Shown piece by piece: positions 55,292-64,000 of a DNA stretch of 64,000 nucleotides. The notes under the pieces were generated by a model that saw nothing but the letters and a program-made list of their open reading frames with translations, had not been told where the DNA came from and ran no database searches. The stretch lies in the NCBI GenBank assembly GCA_026018925.1, contig JAKSZU010000002.1:158764400-158828399 (forward strand), written 5' to 3'. This DNA comes from Tupaia tana. Its lineage: Eukaryota > Chordata > Mammalia > Scandentia > Tupaiidae. The position numbers and the translations under genes are program-made. Every line of letters begins with the position of its first letter. The stretch's first letter is position 1.

Positions 55292-57993
55292 TATCAGTTT
55301 AGTCATTGTTTTGTTGGTTGAGAAAGAACTGAAGAAGGAGACTCTATGCTGAATCTTGGTTTTTCATCTCTTCTACACCAAAATCAGGGTAAAGACTGAT
55401 TGCAAAATAGTTGCAGTGTGCTGCACCGCTGCTACATCAGCCCTAAGGAACATAACCCACTCGATATTGTTGGGGCTATTATCTTTACCTGAGGGGTGCC
55501 AGGTAAGTGCCCCCCACAAGGGATCACGTGTCATGATTTCATAGATCAGTGCGCAAGTCTGTGACAATGGGGCACCTCTGTGGCCAGGTTACTACGTTTG
55601 CAGCAGCTTATCCTTTGAACAAGTCAAATTAAGAATCTATGTCAAGTTGCATGTTTGGTTTTATATAGCTGTTCCGATTCTAATAATTGACAGGAATTCC
55701 AAAATCATTAAAACTCCATTAGAAAATGGTAAACCGTCGGAAGCCTTTTAAGCTGAAAGGTAATGTTTTACTAGAATAAGAATAGTTTTATGGTAACTGA
55801 TTGAAGTAAAAAGTAGTCTCAGAGACTGCACCCTGCGTGATGTGGGACAGAGAATTGTTCTCTACTTCAGGATAAACTGCCAGGTCGCCTGCAGATGAAC
55901 GATGCTATACTTCTGAAATTTCGGACTCCATTCAAATGAGTATATCAGAAACAGACAATGAAACAGGAAACCAGAAAGTGAAACCTTGGCAAGTCTGGCT
56001 TTAGGCTGGAAAATAAAATGAGCTCACATAGACTTGTTCTCCATTTATTCTCCTGTGGATTTGCCGTGTAAAAATGAACTTTTCTATCTTAATGGAAATA
56101 ATTATGAACTAGTAAAGTGGCGTGTCTTAGTAAGTCTACCTCACATCCTTGCATGGCTAGAAGATGTCATTATCATTGCTGCTAATGACAAATTAGACTA
56201 GGATCCTGTGGTCGGCTCATAGATCAGGCCTGTCGTACACCTGATATAGAATCCTTCTCCAGCACTGAATCCTCCTATTTTATATCAATAATGAAAGAAC
56301 CCTACCTAGTAGTAGTAAAGCAACCCGCAGATGCTCAGAGGAATGACAGGAGCTGTTCCCCATATTCAGAACTCAAGGCCTTCCGACGCGCTGCTTTTCA
56401 GCTGCCGTGGACCAAGCTGTTATTTCAAAACACCTCGGTCTCTGCAGTAACACTTTAAAACACATTTATAATGAAATCCTGAGACGGTAATTCATCAGAT
56501 TGCAGTGTGAACTGAAACAGATTTTATAGCAGTTTTATTATGAAAGAAGTCCAAAAAGTCAAAATAAGTAGTCCTTTACAAAGAACATAGACTTGAGTAA
56601 TATCAAATCAACTTTCTTGCTAAAGGAATCTCACAGCTCTTTAAAAACAGTGACTTGAATGTTGGCAGGTATTGGCTAATTAAACGAGAAGGACATTAGG
56701 ATACTGATGAACTGGGGCTTACCTACCCAGACAATCAAAACAGTTCTACTGTGAGAACAGCAGCCCACTGGTCTGGGCACCAGGATATAAATAAAATCCA
56801 AGGATTTCTGAAAGGGTTTGGTTTCTTCCTTATGTTTCATTATTTATTTAACAAATGTTTCAGTGTAGACTACACATCCCTTGGCCACAATTTTCCATAG
56901 ATTAGCTTTTAATTTTCAGCCAGTGGTCTTACCTACTGCTGATCTTAATATTGAAAGTAAACAGTGATTCTGATTGGAATGAAATGTTACGGCAATATTT
57001 CATACTGGGATCACTTTCTGCAGATGTTTCCATTTTATTTTCTGTTTACTCAATTTTGCAGGGAGGCCAAAATTAGTAACATACATGATATAAGTCAACA
57101 TTTTTTTGGAATGCTGAAACTATTTGAAAGGGTATCAAATTACATTGACGGTTATGTTTATATAGCAAAATCGGATAGCCAATTTATGCAAAATGAAAGG
57201 AAATCATTAGCTTACATGCTTCATGAAGTACTATAAAACGACTGCCAATTTTTTTTCATGAAAATACAGCATGATAATATGTGTACATATGTATATGTAC
57301 ACACGCACACACACACATAATTGCAAGGGAATTTAATGTCAGTGACTAAATTTGAACTCATTTTAAATACTGAGAGAACTGAAATTTTACCATTTGTGGA
57401 AGAATCTTATTGAACATGTTATTTGTTACTAGCAGATATAGTAACACTTATAGTTAAGGCAATAATTTTCCACACTAAAATACTTTCTCAAAGTCCAAAA
57501 CACAATCCATATAGGAAATAATATTTGATCCTCTACCAAAAATGTACGAAGTCCAAAATACACTATTCCACAGTATACAATATCAATGTATTAAGATACA
57601 GAGGGGAAAAATGTCAGTGGTTTTATAAACACTTAAAGTTGGTTTAATATATAGATTTTGTTCCAATTATGGAATACTTTTAATGCTTTTATGGAAATAA
57701 AAATAAAATATTTTAGACCACTTAGAGTGTTTAAAACTGCATTTTCATTTGTCATTTTTGTTAAGTATTTAACTAGACCAATAATCATTATAATCAAGAG
57801 AAACTGTGTGTGTGTGGGAGAGAGAGAGAGAAAATTCATAAACACATGTAGAAACACAGGAAAAAGATCGGTTTTTAACAAAAGTGACACTTCACTATAT
57901 TCCTTCTACCAATGCATCCAAGTGAAAAAATTCAACATGGATCTCTTGATGTTGTTCTGTTCTGCATTTCAGTGGAGGTGTATACTAACATGA
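55292..57993. other. 2.7-kb SINE-free stretch with a possible exon-like segment
   Basis: No repeat recognised apart from a short (CA) run near 57301-57317. At 55388-55502 a segment is bounded by a pyrimidine-rich AG and by CCAG/GTAAGT, with one frame open across it. The block 55395-55930 is more GC-rich than surroundings. Frames at 56964-57236 (90 codons) and 57658-57993 (111 codons) have no domain. Confidence 0.35.
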
Positions 57994-58112
57994 GGAAGGT
58001 CTTCAAGAAGTTCATGGAAATGCATATTAGAAAAAATTAGACATAGATATATTTTTTGCACCAAAATAAGCTTGTACTTTAATTCCATTTTCCATAAACT
58101 TTTTGAAAACCC
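57994..58112. mobile_element. Second MITE family (mariner/Tc1-like ends)
   Basis: AGGTCTTCAAGAAGTTCATGG (57998-58018) and CCATAAACTTTTTGAAAACC (58092-58111) are inverted copies, enclosing AT-rich DNA with ATTTTTTGCACCAAAATAAG. It is unrelated in sequence to the five-copy MITE. Confidence 0.75.
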
Positions 58113-58435
58113 TGATTACTTTCTGTGATCATCTTGATAAAGAGATACTAACATTTATTCAGAAAATATAGAACTTAAATACTCCTGCTCTATTTATTGC
58201 ACACAAGGAACCCTAGAATCAAGGTGGGGCAAGGACAATTATCACTCTTCTAATCTATCTGAATAGAGAATGGACACTACTTTCAAACTTTTTAAAACTA
58301 GAAGCAAACCAAGAACAAAATATAGCTTTTGTGTGATTAGTTATGCGTATTATCAGTCACCTAAGAAATTTTTGTCTCAAGATGTACAACCAAGGACTCA
58401 ACAGTTCATGTTGCTTCTTTAAGGTTTATTAATTT
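58113..58435. other. Unassigned sequence
   Basis: Nothing recognised. Confidence 0.4.
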
Positions 58436-58625
58436 TATTAAAGAATTATTTATTTAATTTTACTTGTTATTCTTCTTATTTTTTTAAATTTGCTATAGGC
58501 ACATGTGCTCACCAGAAACAGAGATGGGGTAGAGAGTGAGAAAGCAAGCCACCAGATCCAGGACTTGAACTGTGGTTAGCCATGTGAGAGTCCAGTGCCT
58601 TAAGCACCATCCCAACTTATGGGCC
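58436..58625 (-). mobile_element. SINE-A hybrid: short-form body with long-form end
   Basis: On the minus strand the head (GGGCCCATAAGTTGGGATGG) joins directly to GGCTTGCTTTCTCACTCTCT as in the short form, but then reads CTGGTGAGCACATGTGCCTATAGC, the long-form terminal block. An AT-rich tail follows. No other copy combines these parts. Confidence 0.82.
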
Positions 58626-58934
58626 CTATGATTGTTTATTATTAAACCCACTATTTAAACTGATATACAAAGAAGATTTTATGAACATATTTAAGGTATC
58701 TAAGCAAGACTATTTTTAAATTATTTCACTATTAGACAAGTAGTGAGCTTTTTTTTTCTTTTTTCTTTAAGTATCTATTACAATGATTTTTTTTTACTTT
58801 TCCTTTCTTTTCTTAAAAGATAACTTTTAGGTGAATTTTACTCTATGGTTTAGACACCTTTCTCCTTACTAAAAAGATAGTCAAAAACCACTTTAAACAC
58901 CAGAAAATGAAAAATGTGACTTCTAAACTCTTCT
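58626..58934. other. Unassigned sequence
   Basis: AT-rich with T-runs; nothing recognised. Confidence 0.4.
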
Positions 58935-58951
58935 AAAACAATGAACTGGTT

Positions 58952-59229
58952 GGGAACCAGCAGTTAGCGTAATGGCTATGTCGCTGGACTCCCACGTAGT
59001 CGACCATGGTTCGCGTCCCGGACCCGGTGGTTTAGAACTCACGCCGGGCGCGTGTGCGTGCGTGCCCAAGATCCTGAGAGGAGAATGAAGGAGAAGGGAT
59101 TGCGGCGTGACCATCCCCCCTGGGGGGTGATTTCTCGCTTTTTGTCTCTATGTCTCTCTCTGTCTGTCTGGCGAGCGCACGTGCCCTATAGCGAAAACCT
59201 CTCCAAAAAAAAAAAAAAAAAAAAAAAAA
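58952..59229 (+). mobile_element. SINE-A long form, young reference-quality copy
   Basis: GGGAACCAGCAGTTAGCGTA head with A-box TAGCGTAATGG and B-box GGTTCGCGTCC, CACGCCGGGCGCGTGTGCG, GTGCCCAAGATCCTGAGAGG, CCCCCCTGGGGGGTGATT, CT block, GCGAGCGCACGTGCCCTATA and AGCGAAAACCTCTCC plus about 28 A. AAAACAATGAACTGGTT is repeated perfectly (58935-58951 and 59230-59246). It is close to what the family consensus should be. Confidence 0.98.
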
Positions 59230-59246
59230 AAAACAATGAACTGGTT

Positions 59247-60126
59247 ACGAATTTAGATCACCTTTGTAATATTTCGAACCTCATTTAATCGACTTTCTAT
59301 GGAACTCCACCACCATTGTTTTCAAAACACTATTATATTGTTGTGACTCCATTTATAATTTTTAAGTGTTGTTTTCACACTCACTCTACAGAGGCACTCA
59401 GACACATACAGGAAGCTAAATAATTCATCTGCTGTCTATGCCCACCATGACACAGTGATTATTCTAACTCCGATTATTCTAACTCCGTCTCTCTTTTTCT
59501 AGTCAATAACATCCCGAGGCTCTAGTTCAGCTATGTACAGAAAAAATGCACGTCATGTCTTTCTCCATTAGCAAACACTGCACAAAAAGGGTTACAGTTT
59601 ATCTTTGTGAAGATTTCTCTTAGGAGCTTTTAAAAAAGTGTGAGCATAGGCAGAAATGCATATAGCTATGATGTCTGCGTTCATATTTGTAGCAAGATTC
59701 TTTTTAATGTACCTATTAGTGGGAGCTAAACAGTTTGAATGTTGAAAGGAAGGGGCATACAATTGATGTATAGTTCAACCGTCAATGGAATGTGGAGCTC
59801 ATTAAATAGAATACATTTTATATAGCATCTTGAATTGCGGAGAGTTCTAACTATGCTAGTTAAAAATAAAGAATTAATTCTAAGTGTGCAACATCTTTGC
59901 TCCCCTTCACATAACTCATTAAAATGCAGGCAAACTGAGACTTTGAATTCAGTCTCAATACAATATGATGATTTTATTTAAGAGAGAAATTTGACTGATT
60001 TACACTAGTTACAAATTGTAGTAGTTTTAATAAGCGCAAATTATCTCCTACGGGAACGTGATGTTACTGTAGATTTTGTGGTGCCAGTGCTTCTACCCAA
60101 ATCCAGGAAAAGAAGGTCTTGTTCAA
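59247..60126. other. Unassigned sequence
   Basis: No repeat recognised except a 15-bp direct duplication GATTATTCTAACTCC x 2 at 59457-59486. No gene-like frame. Confidence 0.4.
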
Positions 60127-60345
60127 AGCTGGCCCTAGGGGGAGCAAATTGGGTTCTTGCCTAGGGCACACACATTGTGGAAAAGGGATGGAATTCAAGC
60201 ACTTACTGTAAGTATTGCTGTCCGTTTCATCTAATCACCTGCGGCAGTCTTTTCCAAGTTTCCAGGAGGCTGCAAGACTTCAAGCTTAGAAGCTGCATCA
60301 AGACATCCTGACACAAGCTGGATATAGGGCGCCTCAGGGCAGCCT
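60127..60345. mobile_element. Possible hAT-like nonautonomous element
   Basis: AAAGCTGGCCCTAGGGGGAG and TCTTGCCTAGGGCACACAC resemble the 'ggctggccctaggc ... ttgcctagggc' end of an old mammalian DNA element. The right end GGGCGCCTCAGGGCAGCCTTG may be its partner. No target duplication could be confirmed. Confidence 0.35.
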
Positions 60346-60714
60346 TGAAGCAGAGTGAAGGTTATTGTGGCTAAATGAATGAAACTAGACAGAAAAACTG
60401 TCGGGGCTTCGAAAGTGCAAGGGGATTCTTGGTGGTTACAGGCATAAGATTTTTCGGGAAGTGGTCACACAAGTGCGGGATTAGATGTCTATCACATCTA
60501 AACTATGTCTTCTAAACTGCTGTATGTATGCCTGTACTTATCAGTATGGCTATGCTCAACTAGAGTCTATTACTTAACTACTCCTGGATCCTAGGATCCT
60601 GCCTGTATGTAAGTTAGTACAAGATCAGTCCAATCCAGAATGTTCACTGAAATTAGAACCCTGCTATCTGAATTCAGTCTTGAAGGGGAGGAAGTGGGGA
60701 GAAATATAGATGTC
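60346..60714. other. Unassigned sequence
   Basis: No feature recognised. CCTGGATCCTAGGATCCTG at 60583-60601 is a short palindrome-like sequence within chance range. Confidence 0.4.
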
Positions 60715-60999
60715 TTTTTCTTTTTTTTTTTTTTTTTTTTTTTTCTTTTTTTGGTTAAGGTTCTTGACACAGGGCACATACACTCACTGGAGAGACAGAG
60801 AGACAGTGATAGGGAAAGCGAGAAATCACCCTCCCAGAAGGGATGGCCATGCCACAATCCCTTCATCTCCATTCTTCTGCTGGGAGTTTGGTCAAGTAAG
60901 CTTGTCCAGCCTGAGTTTCAAGCCTCCAGGTCTGGGACTCAAACAGAGTTTGGCCATGTGGGAACCCAATGCTTTAACCAACATACCACCTAATGGCCC
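60715..60999 (-). mobile_element. SINE-A long form with long tail
   Basis: A 23-T run, GGTTCTTGACACAGGGCACA, CT block, CACCCTCCCAGAAGGGATGG, TGCTGGGAGTTTGGTCAAG, TGAGTTTCAAGCCTCCAGG and head ending GGGCCATTAGGTGG. The GTGTGTG motif has decayed. Frames of 93-117 codons are spurious. Confidence 0.92.
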
Positions 61000-61291
61000 T
61001 TATATATCATTTTTAAAGAGTTGATTGTATTAGAAACACACACAGGCTAAGGAATCGCTCTGTAGATTAGTGTCATTTTAGCACTCAAAAAATAACAGTA
61101 CTAGAAAAAAAGAAAAAAAATCTTACCATAAAATAAAAGTCAATGTGAGATATGTTACCATAGAGAAATAACTAGTGCTCAAATAAAGTAAATATAAAGA
61201 AACCTTTCCAATAATTCACTCAATGCTTTACAACTGAATTTTACTCCTACAATACCAGATTAATATGTTCAGGTAAAACACAGTACACACA

Positions 61292-61334
<43 letters not shown>

Positions 61335-61699
61335 ATGGTACCCAATTCCCTACTCCATAACTCAGGGACCAGTTTCGATAAGCTTGGAGGAGGCAACACT
61401 CTGTCAGTTTATGTAGAATTAAGGGGCTTGTAAAGCTGTCTTGAAGAGCACTTTGAAACTACCCATGCACATATCCAAGAAACGCACACAATTCTCTCCC
61501 TCAATAGATGCATAAGTAGATGGGAACCCGCAGCTGTGCAAACTGCCAGTTTGAGAACAGAAATTCTCCCCTGGAAATAAGCATTTTTGTTGCTTCCAGA
61601 AGACAATGAGAGAGGGGGTTAAAAGAGATACTATTGTGTTTGATCTATAATGGACTCTTTTTAGGACTTGATGGAAAGTTAAAATTACAATGCTGTTGT

Positions 61700-61731
<32 letters not shown>

Positions 61732-62214
61732 CCCTGCCTCTACTCTTTTCTTTCTGTTGCCTAGGTAAGTTGGAATATGGACTCAACTTTCTTTCTTTCT
61801 GTTCCTTTCATCACTTCTACTGTAATTCTCCTTTTTAATAATTACTACAGTGAAATAGAAGGAAGAGGAACTGTAACTATGACATAGGCCAGGTAAAGTA
61901 GCCAGTTTTAGAGGGCACCATTTCCTTGACATGGGAGAACAGGTTGCTACGGTGTTGACAACGTAAATAATTAGCATCATAGTTTCCTGAAAGAGAGACT
62001 CATCTATCACCATTTGGGCAAATTCCAGGAAAAAAAAAAAAGAAAAAACCAGTACTGTTCACTTTTTCAGTCAAGCAGAATAATCTGAATTTTGACAAAT
62101 ACCAATGGCCTTGAGTGCTAGACTGTGGCTTTTTGGTTAAAATTACTTTTGTTTGTGAAAAATTATACATCCTAACAATCATATAGAAAAATAGTAAAAA
62201 CTAATATTACCCAC
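61000..62214. other. Unassigned sequence with microsatellites
   Basis: Contains (CA)n at 61294-61332 and a 32-T run at 61700-61731. Short frames (60-76 codons) have no domains. The T run could be the tail of an unrecognised minus-strand retroposon. Confidence 0.4.
61294..61332. repeat. (CA)n microsatellite
   Basis: About 19 CA units, preceded by a shorter ACACTACACAC segment. Confidence 0.94.
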
Positions 62215-62372
62215 TGGACAGGTACTATGTAAGCTATTTCCCACATATCACTTTATTAAATGTTCATAACAATACTTTGAGGTAGAAAATATATGCTATC
62301 TATATTTTATAGTTGAAAAACTGACTCTCAAAAAACTGAAGTAACTTACAAGTGGCCTGGAAGAAATGTCCA
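62215..62372 (+). mobile_element. MIR element
   Basis: GGACAGGTACTATGTAAGCT, ATCACTTTATTAAATGTTCA, TAACAATACTTTGAGGTAGA, TATTTTATAGTTGAAAAACT and AACTGAAGTAACTTACAAGT follow MIR order ('...catttaatcctcacaacaaccctatgaggtag ... attttacagatgaggaaac'). Confidence 0.72.
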
Positions 62373-62642
62373 TGATAATAATAATCTAGATATTTAAAAT
62401 GGGAGAGCATTATCACCAGATTATATATCAGATTAAAATAAAAGCAACAACAAAAAGACTCCCTGGGATTCAGATATTTTTAAAGATGGGAGGAAGGGAG
62501 GTAGAATGCAGTTATCTCTTTCATGAAAATAAGAACAGAAATTAAGTAAGAATGCAATAATTCCAATACTCTTTAACACATAAGGTTCAACTTACAAGTG
62601 TCACAGAAAGAAAAATTTCTTAGTTAAGATAAAGTTATACTA
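62373..62642. other. Unassigned gap
   Basis: AT-rich; nothing recognised. Confidence 0.4.
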
Positions 62643-62890
62643 GGGCCAGCATTTGGTATGGTGGTTAGGTGCTAGACTCTCACATGGCTGACCTAGGTTC
62701 GAGGCTTAGACCCAGTGGCTTGAAAATCATGCCAGTGTGTGCGAATGCATGTCCACAATCCAGAGAAGAGAATGGAGGAGAAGGGATTGCAGCTTGGGTC
62801 ATCCCTGCTATAGGGTGAGTCCTCACTTTCCCTTTCTCTCTCTCTCCAGCAAGTACATTGCCCTATGGCAAAAAAAATCTATAAAAAAAG
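62643..62890 (+). mobile_element. SINE-A long form
   Basis: GGGCCAGCATTTGGTATGGTGG head, B-box GGTTCGAGGCT, CATGCCAGTGTGTGCGAATG, AGAATGGAGGAGAAGGGATT, CATCCCTGCTATAGGGTGAG, CT block, GTACATTGCCCTATGGCAAA end. AAAGTTAT at 62630 and 62888 may be the target duplication. Confidence 0.92.
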
Positions 62891-64000
62891 TTATTTATCG
62901 GAATGTTAAATATTAATAAAAGGATATCAAATAAAATTCACTAAGTTTTTCACAATATATTTATAAGTGGAGATGGGTAGAAAACATGTTTACAATCATG
63001 ACAAAGCTCAGGTTCCAATGTTAACCATTTATAGTGTCATGCACAGCAAATAACAACAATACTTTATAAATCAGCAAAATACTCTCGGGAGAAACACTAG
63101 ATACAATCAACTTCTGATAATGAGCAAGAGAGAAAGAGATGGAAGTAGAGGGGCAGGTGAAAGAGAAGATAAGACAGTTATGGGAGTGTGTATGTACACG
63201 CGTGTGCCCGGGGTGATTGGGTGCTGTCAATAAAAGGAAACTGAACCCTCTTTAAAGGCAGATGAAATCTCCCAGAATTGGTGGTGAATAACAAAAAAGA
63301 ATCTATAGAAAGGCAGCTGCATCATATAAACTGATGAAACAAACTATTCTTTAGTGGTTATATATAGAAGTATTTGTGAGATTTTAGACATAGCATAAAT
63401 TACAATATAACTTTTATTAGAACAAGGAAGAATTATACAAGAAGCCTTTTACTTATGTACATTCAGCACATTGTTTCACCTCTTTTGCTTCATTTTAATA
63501 AAACAGCAGTCACACCGATAATCATGCAATTGATTTTAAAAATTATGAAAATTATGAATATACTTATGTGACCACTACTAAATAGGGACGATTCCAAAAA
63601 TGTAAGTAGCAAATATAAGTAAGTATAGAAAGGGAGATTTTAGAAGCTCAGTTCATGTCTATATGTGCAATATAAATTAATCATGATTCCTCGTATTGAT
63701 TCCTGAGAGCTCTTAATATACACACCCGTGGTCTCAATATCCATTCAGCTAAAGTGATTACTCCAATCAGAAGTTTGGCAAAAATATGATGATTATATAT
63801 AGATGCATCTGGGCATCCATTTTTGTGATTATCTAAAAAGCTCATAACTTAATGTATCCATCAGCCTGTGTTAAGTCCGTAGGAGTAGCTTATTCTTTAA
63901 CAACCAAGAGAAGCCAGCCAAGTACTTTTCACTTTGGTGCTAGTGATGAAACGAGATAATTCATAAACTGACTTGCCCAGCATGTTAAAAACAGTAATCA
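62891..64000. other. Unassigned AT-rich sequence to window end
   Basis: No repeat or coding signal recognised. A 69-codon minus-strand frame at 63021-63230 has no domain. Confidence 0.4.

Noticed and set aside
55373..55567. 64-codon minus-strand frame in a GC-richer patch, considered as a processed pseudogene
   Set aside because: No recognisable protein and no poly(A) or target duplication; reported only as an exon-like segment on the plus strand because of the splice-site context.
58952..59030. tRNA gene call on the SINE-A head
   Set aside because: A-box and B-box are present but acceptor and anticodon stems do not pair properly and the sequence is part of a dispersed SINE; it is a tRNA-derived promoter, not a tRNA gene.
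1..64000. CRISPR array, prokaryotic operon, phage or biosynthetic cluster
   Set aside because: No regularly spaced direct repeats with unique spacers and no dense coding; the repeat content is mammalian.
1..64000. Recent mitochondrial or viral insert
   Set aside because: Apart from solo LTRs of old MaLR type I saw no gag, pol or env-like coding stretch and no recognisable mitochondrial gene order.

Overview
The window reads as a placental-mammal nuclear chromosome: AT-rich, with no operon-like or tightly packed coding organisation. It carries decayed L1 and L2 LINEs, MIR SINEs, MaLR-type solo LTRs, a Tigger-like element and a hAT-Charlie-type DNA transposon. I found no convincing protein-coding gene, rRNA, functional tRNA, snRNA or CRISPR array. 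The longest open frame (155 codons, minus strand, 50768-51235) has no domain I recognise. The best reading is intergenic DNA or a large intron in a gene-poor region. The species is not determined. I saw no Alu, B1, B2, ID, CAN, VES, Bov, CHR, PRE, ERE, AfroSINE or lagomorph C element, which argues against the lineages those elements mark.

The dominant component is a tRNA-derived SINE family that I call SINE-A, with about 45 recognisable copies. Its head has a pol III A-box (like TAGCGTAATGG) and B-box (like GGTTCGAGTCC). The long form (about 240-290 bp) continues through a GTGTGTG/GCCCAAGATC block, a GAGGAGAATGGAGGAGAAGGG block, a TGGCCATCCCCC block, a CT-rich block and an end like GCACGTGCCCTATAGCAAAAACCTCT plus A-tail. 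The short form (about 165-185 bp) lacks the middle blocks and ends GGTCAAATTAAAATAAATAAA...ATAATTCTTAAAAA. A second tRNA-like family, SINE-B (about 200-250 bp, 4 copies), has an A-box like TAGTGAAGTGG, a GAGACCTCCCTGAATA block and a GGATCACAGTGTGAAGACC block. Several SINE-A copies have perfect target-site duplications and intact CpGs, so they are young.

Layout. 0-9 kb: SINE-A 3' end, MaLR-like LTR, MIR, L2, an L1 ORF2 fragment, a retrocopy-like unit ending in poly(A) near 5868, then three same-strand SINE-A copies with a perfect 18-bp hairpin between the first two. 9-14 kb: a long L2 broken by SINE-A. 14-19 kb: SINE-poor, with one hAT-Charlie-type element bounded by perfect 8-bp duplications. 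19-30 kb: SINEs, MIR, L2, an MST-type LTR and an old L1 3' end. 30-33.4 kb: SINE-free. 33.4-35.2 kb: SINEs and a Tigger-like element split by SINE-A. 35-42 kb: microsatellites and an antisense L1 3' region holding two SINEs. 42-44.4, 49.5-52 and 55.3-58 kb: SINE-poor stretches. 44-49 kb: the densest SINE cluster plus an MLT1-type LTR. 52-64 kb: further SINEs, mariner-like MITEs and an L2 end.

Five copies of a roughly 70-85 bp palindromic mariner-like MITE are dispersed through the window (8.5, 12.3, 30.3, 52.0 and 55.2 kb). A different MITE lies at 58.0 kb. Old-repeat assignments rest on remembered consensus features, not a database search. SINE-A, SINE-B and the MITE are defined by comparing copies within the window.
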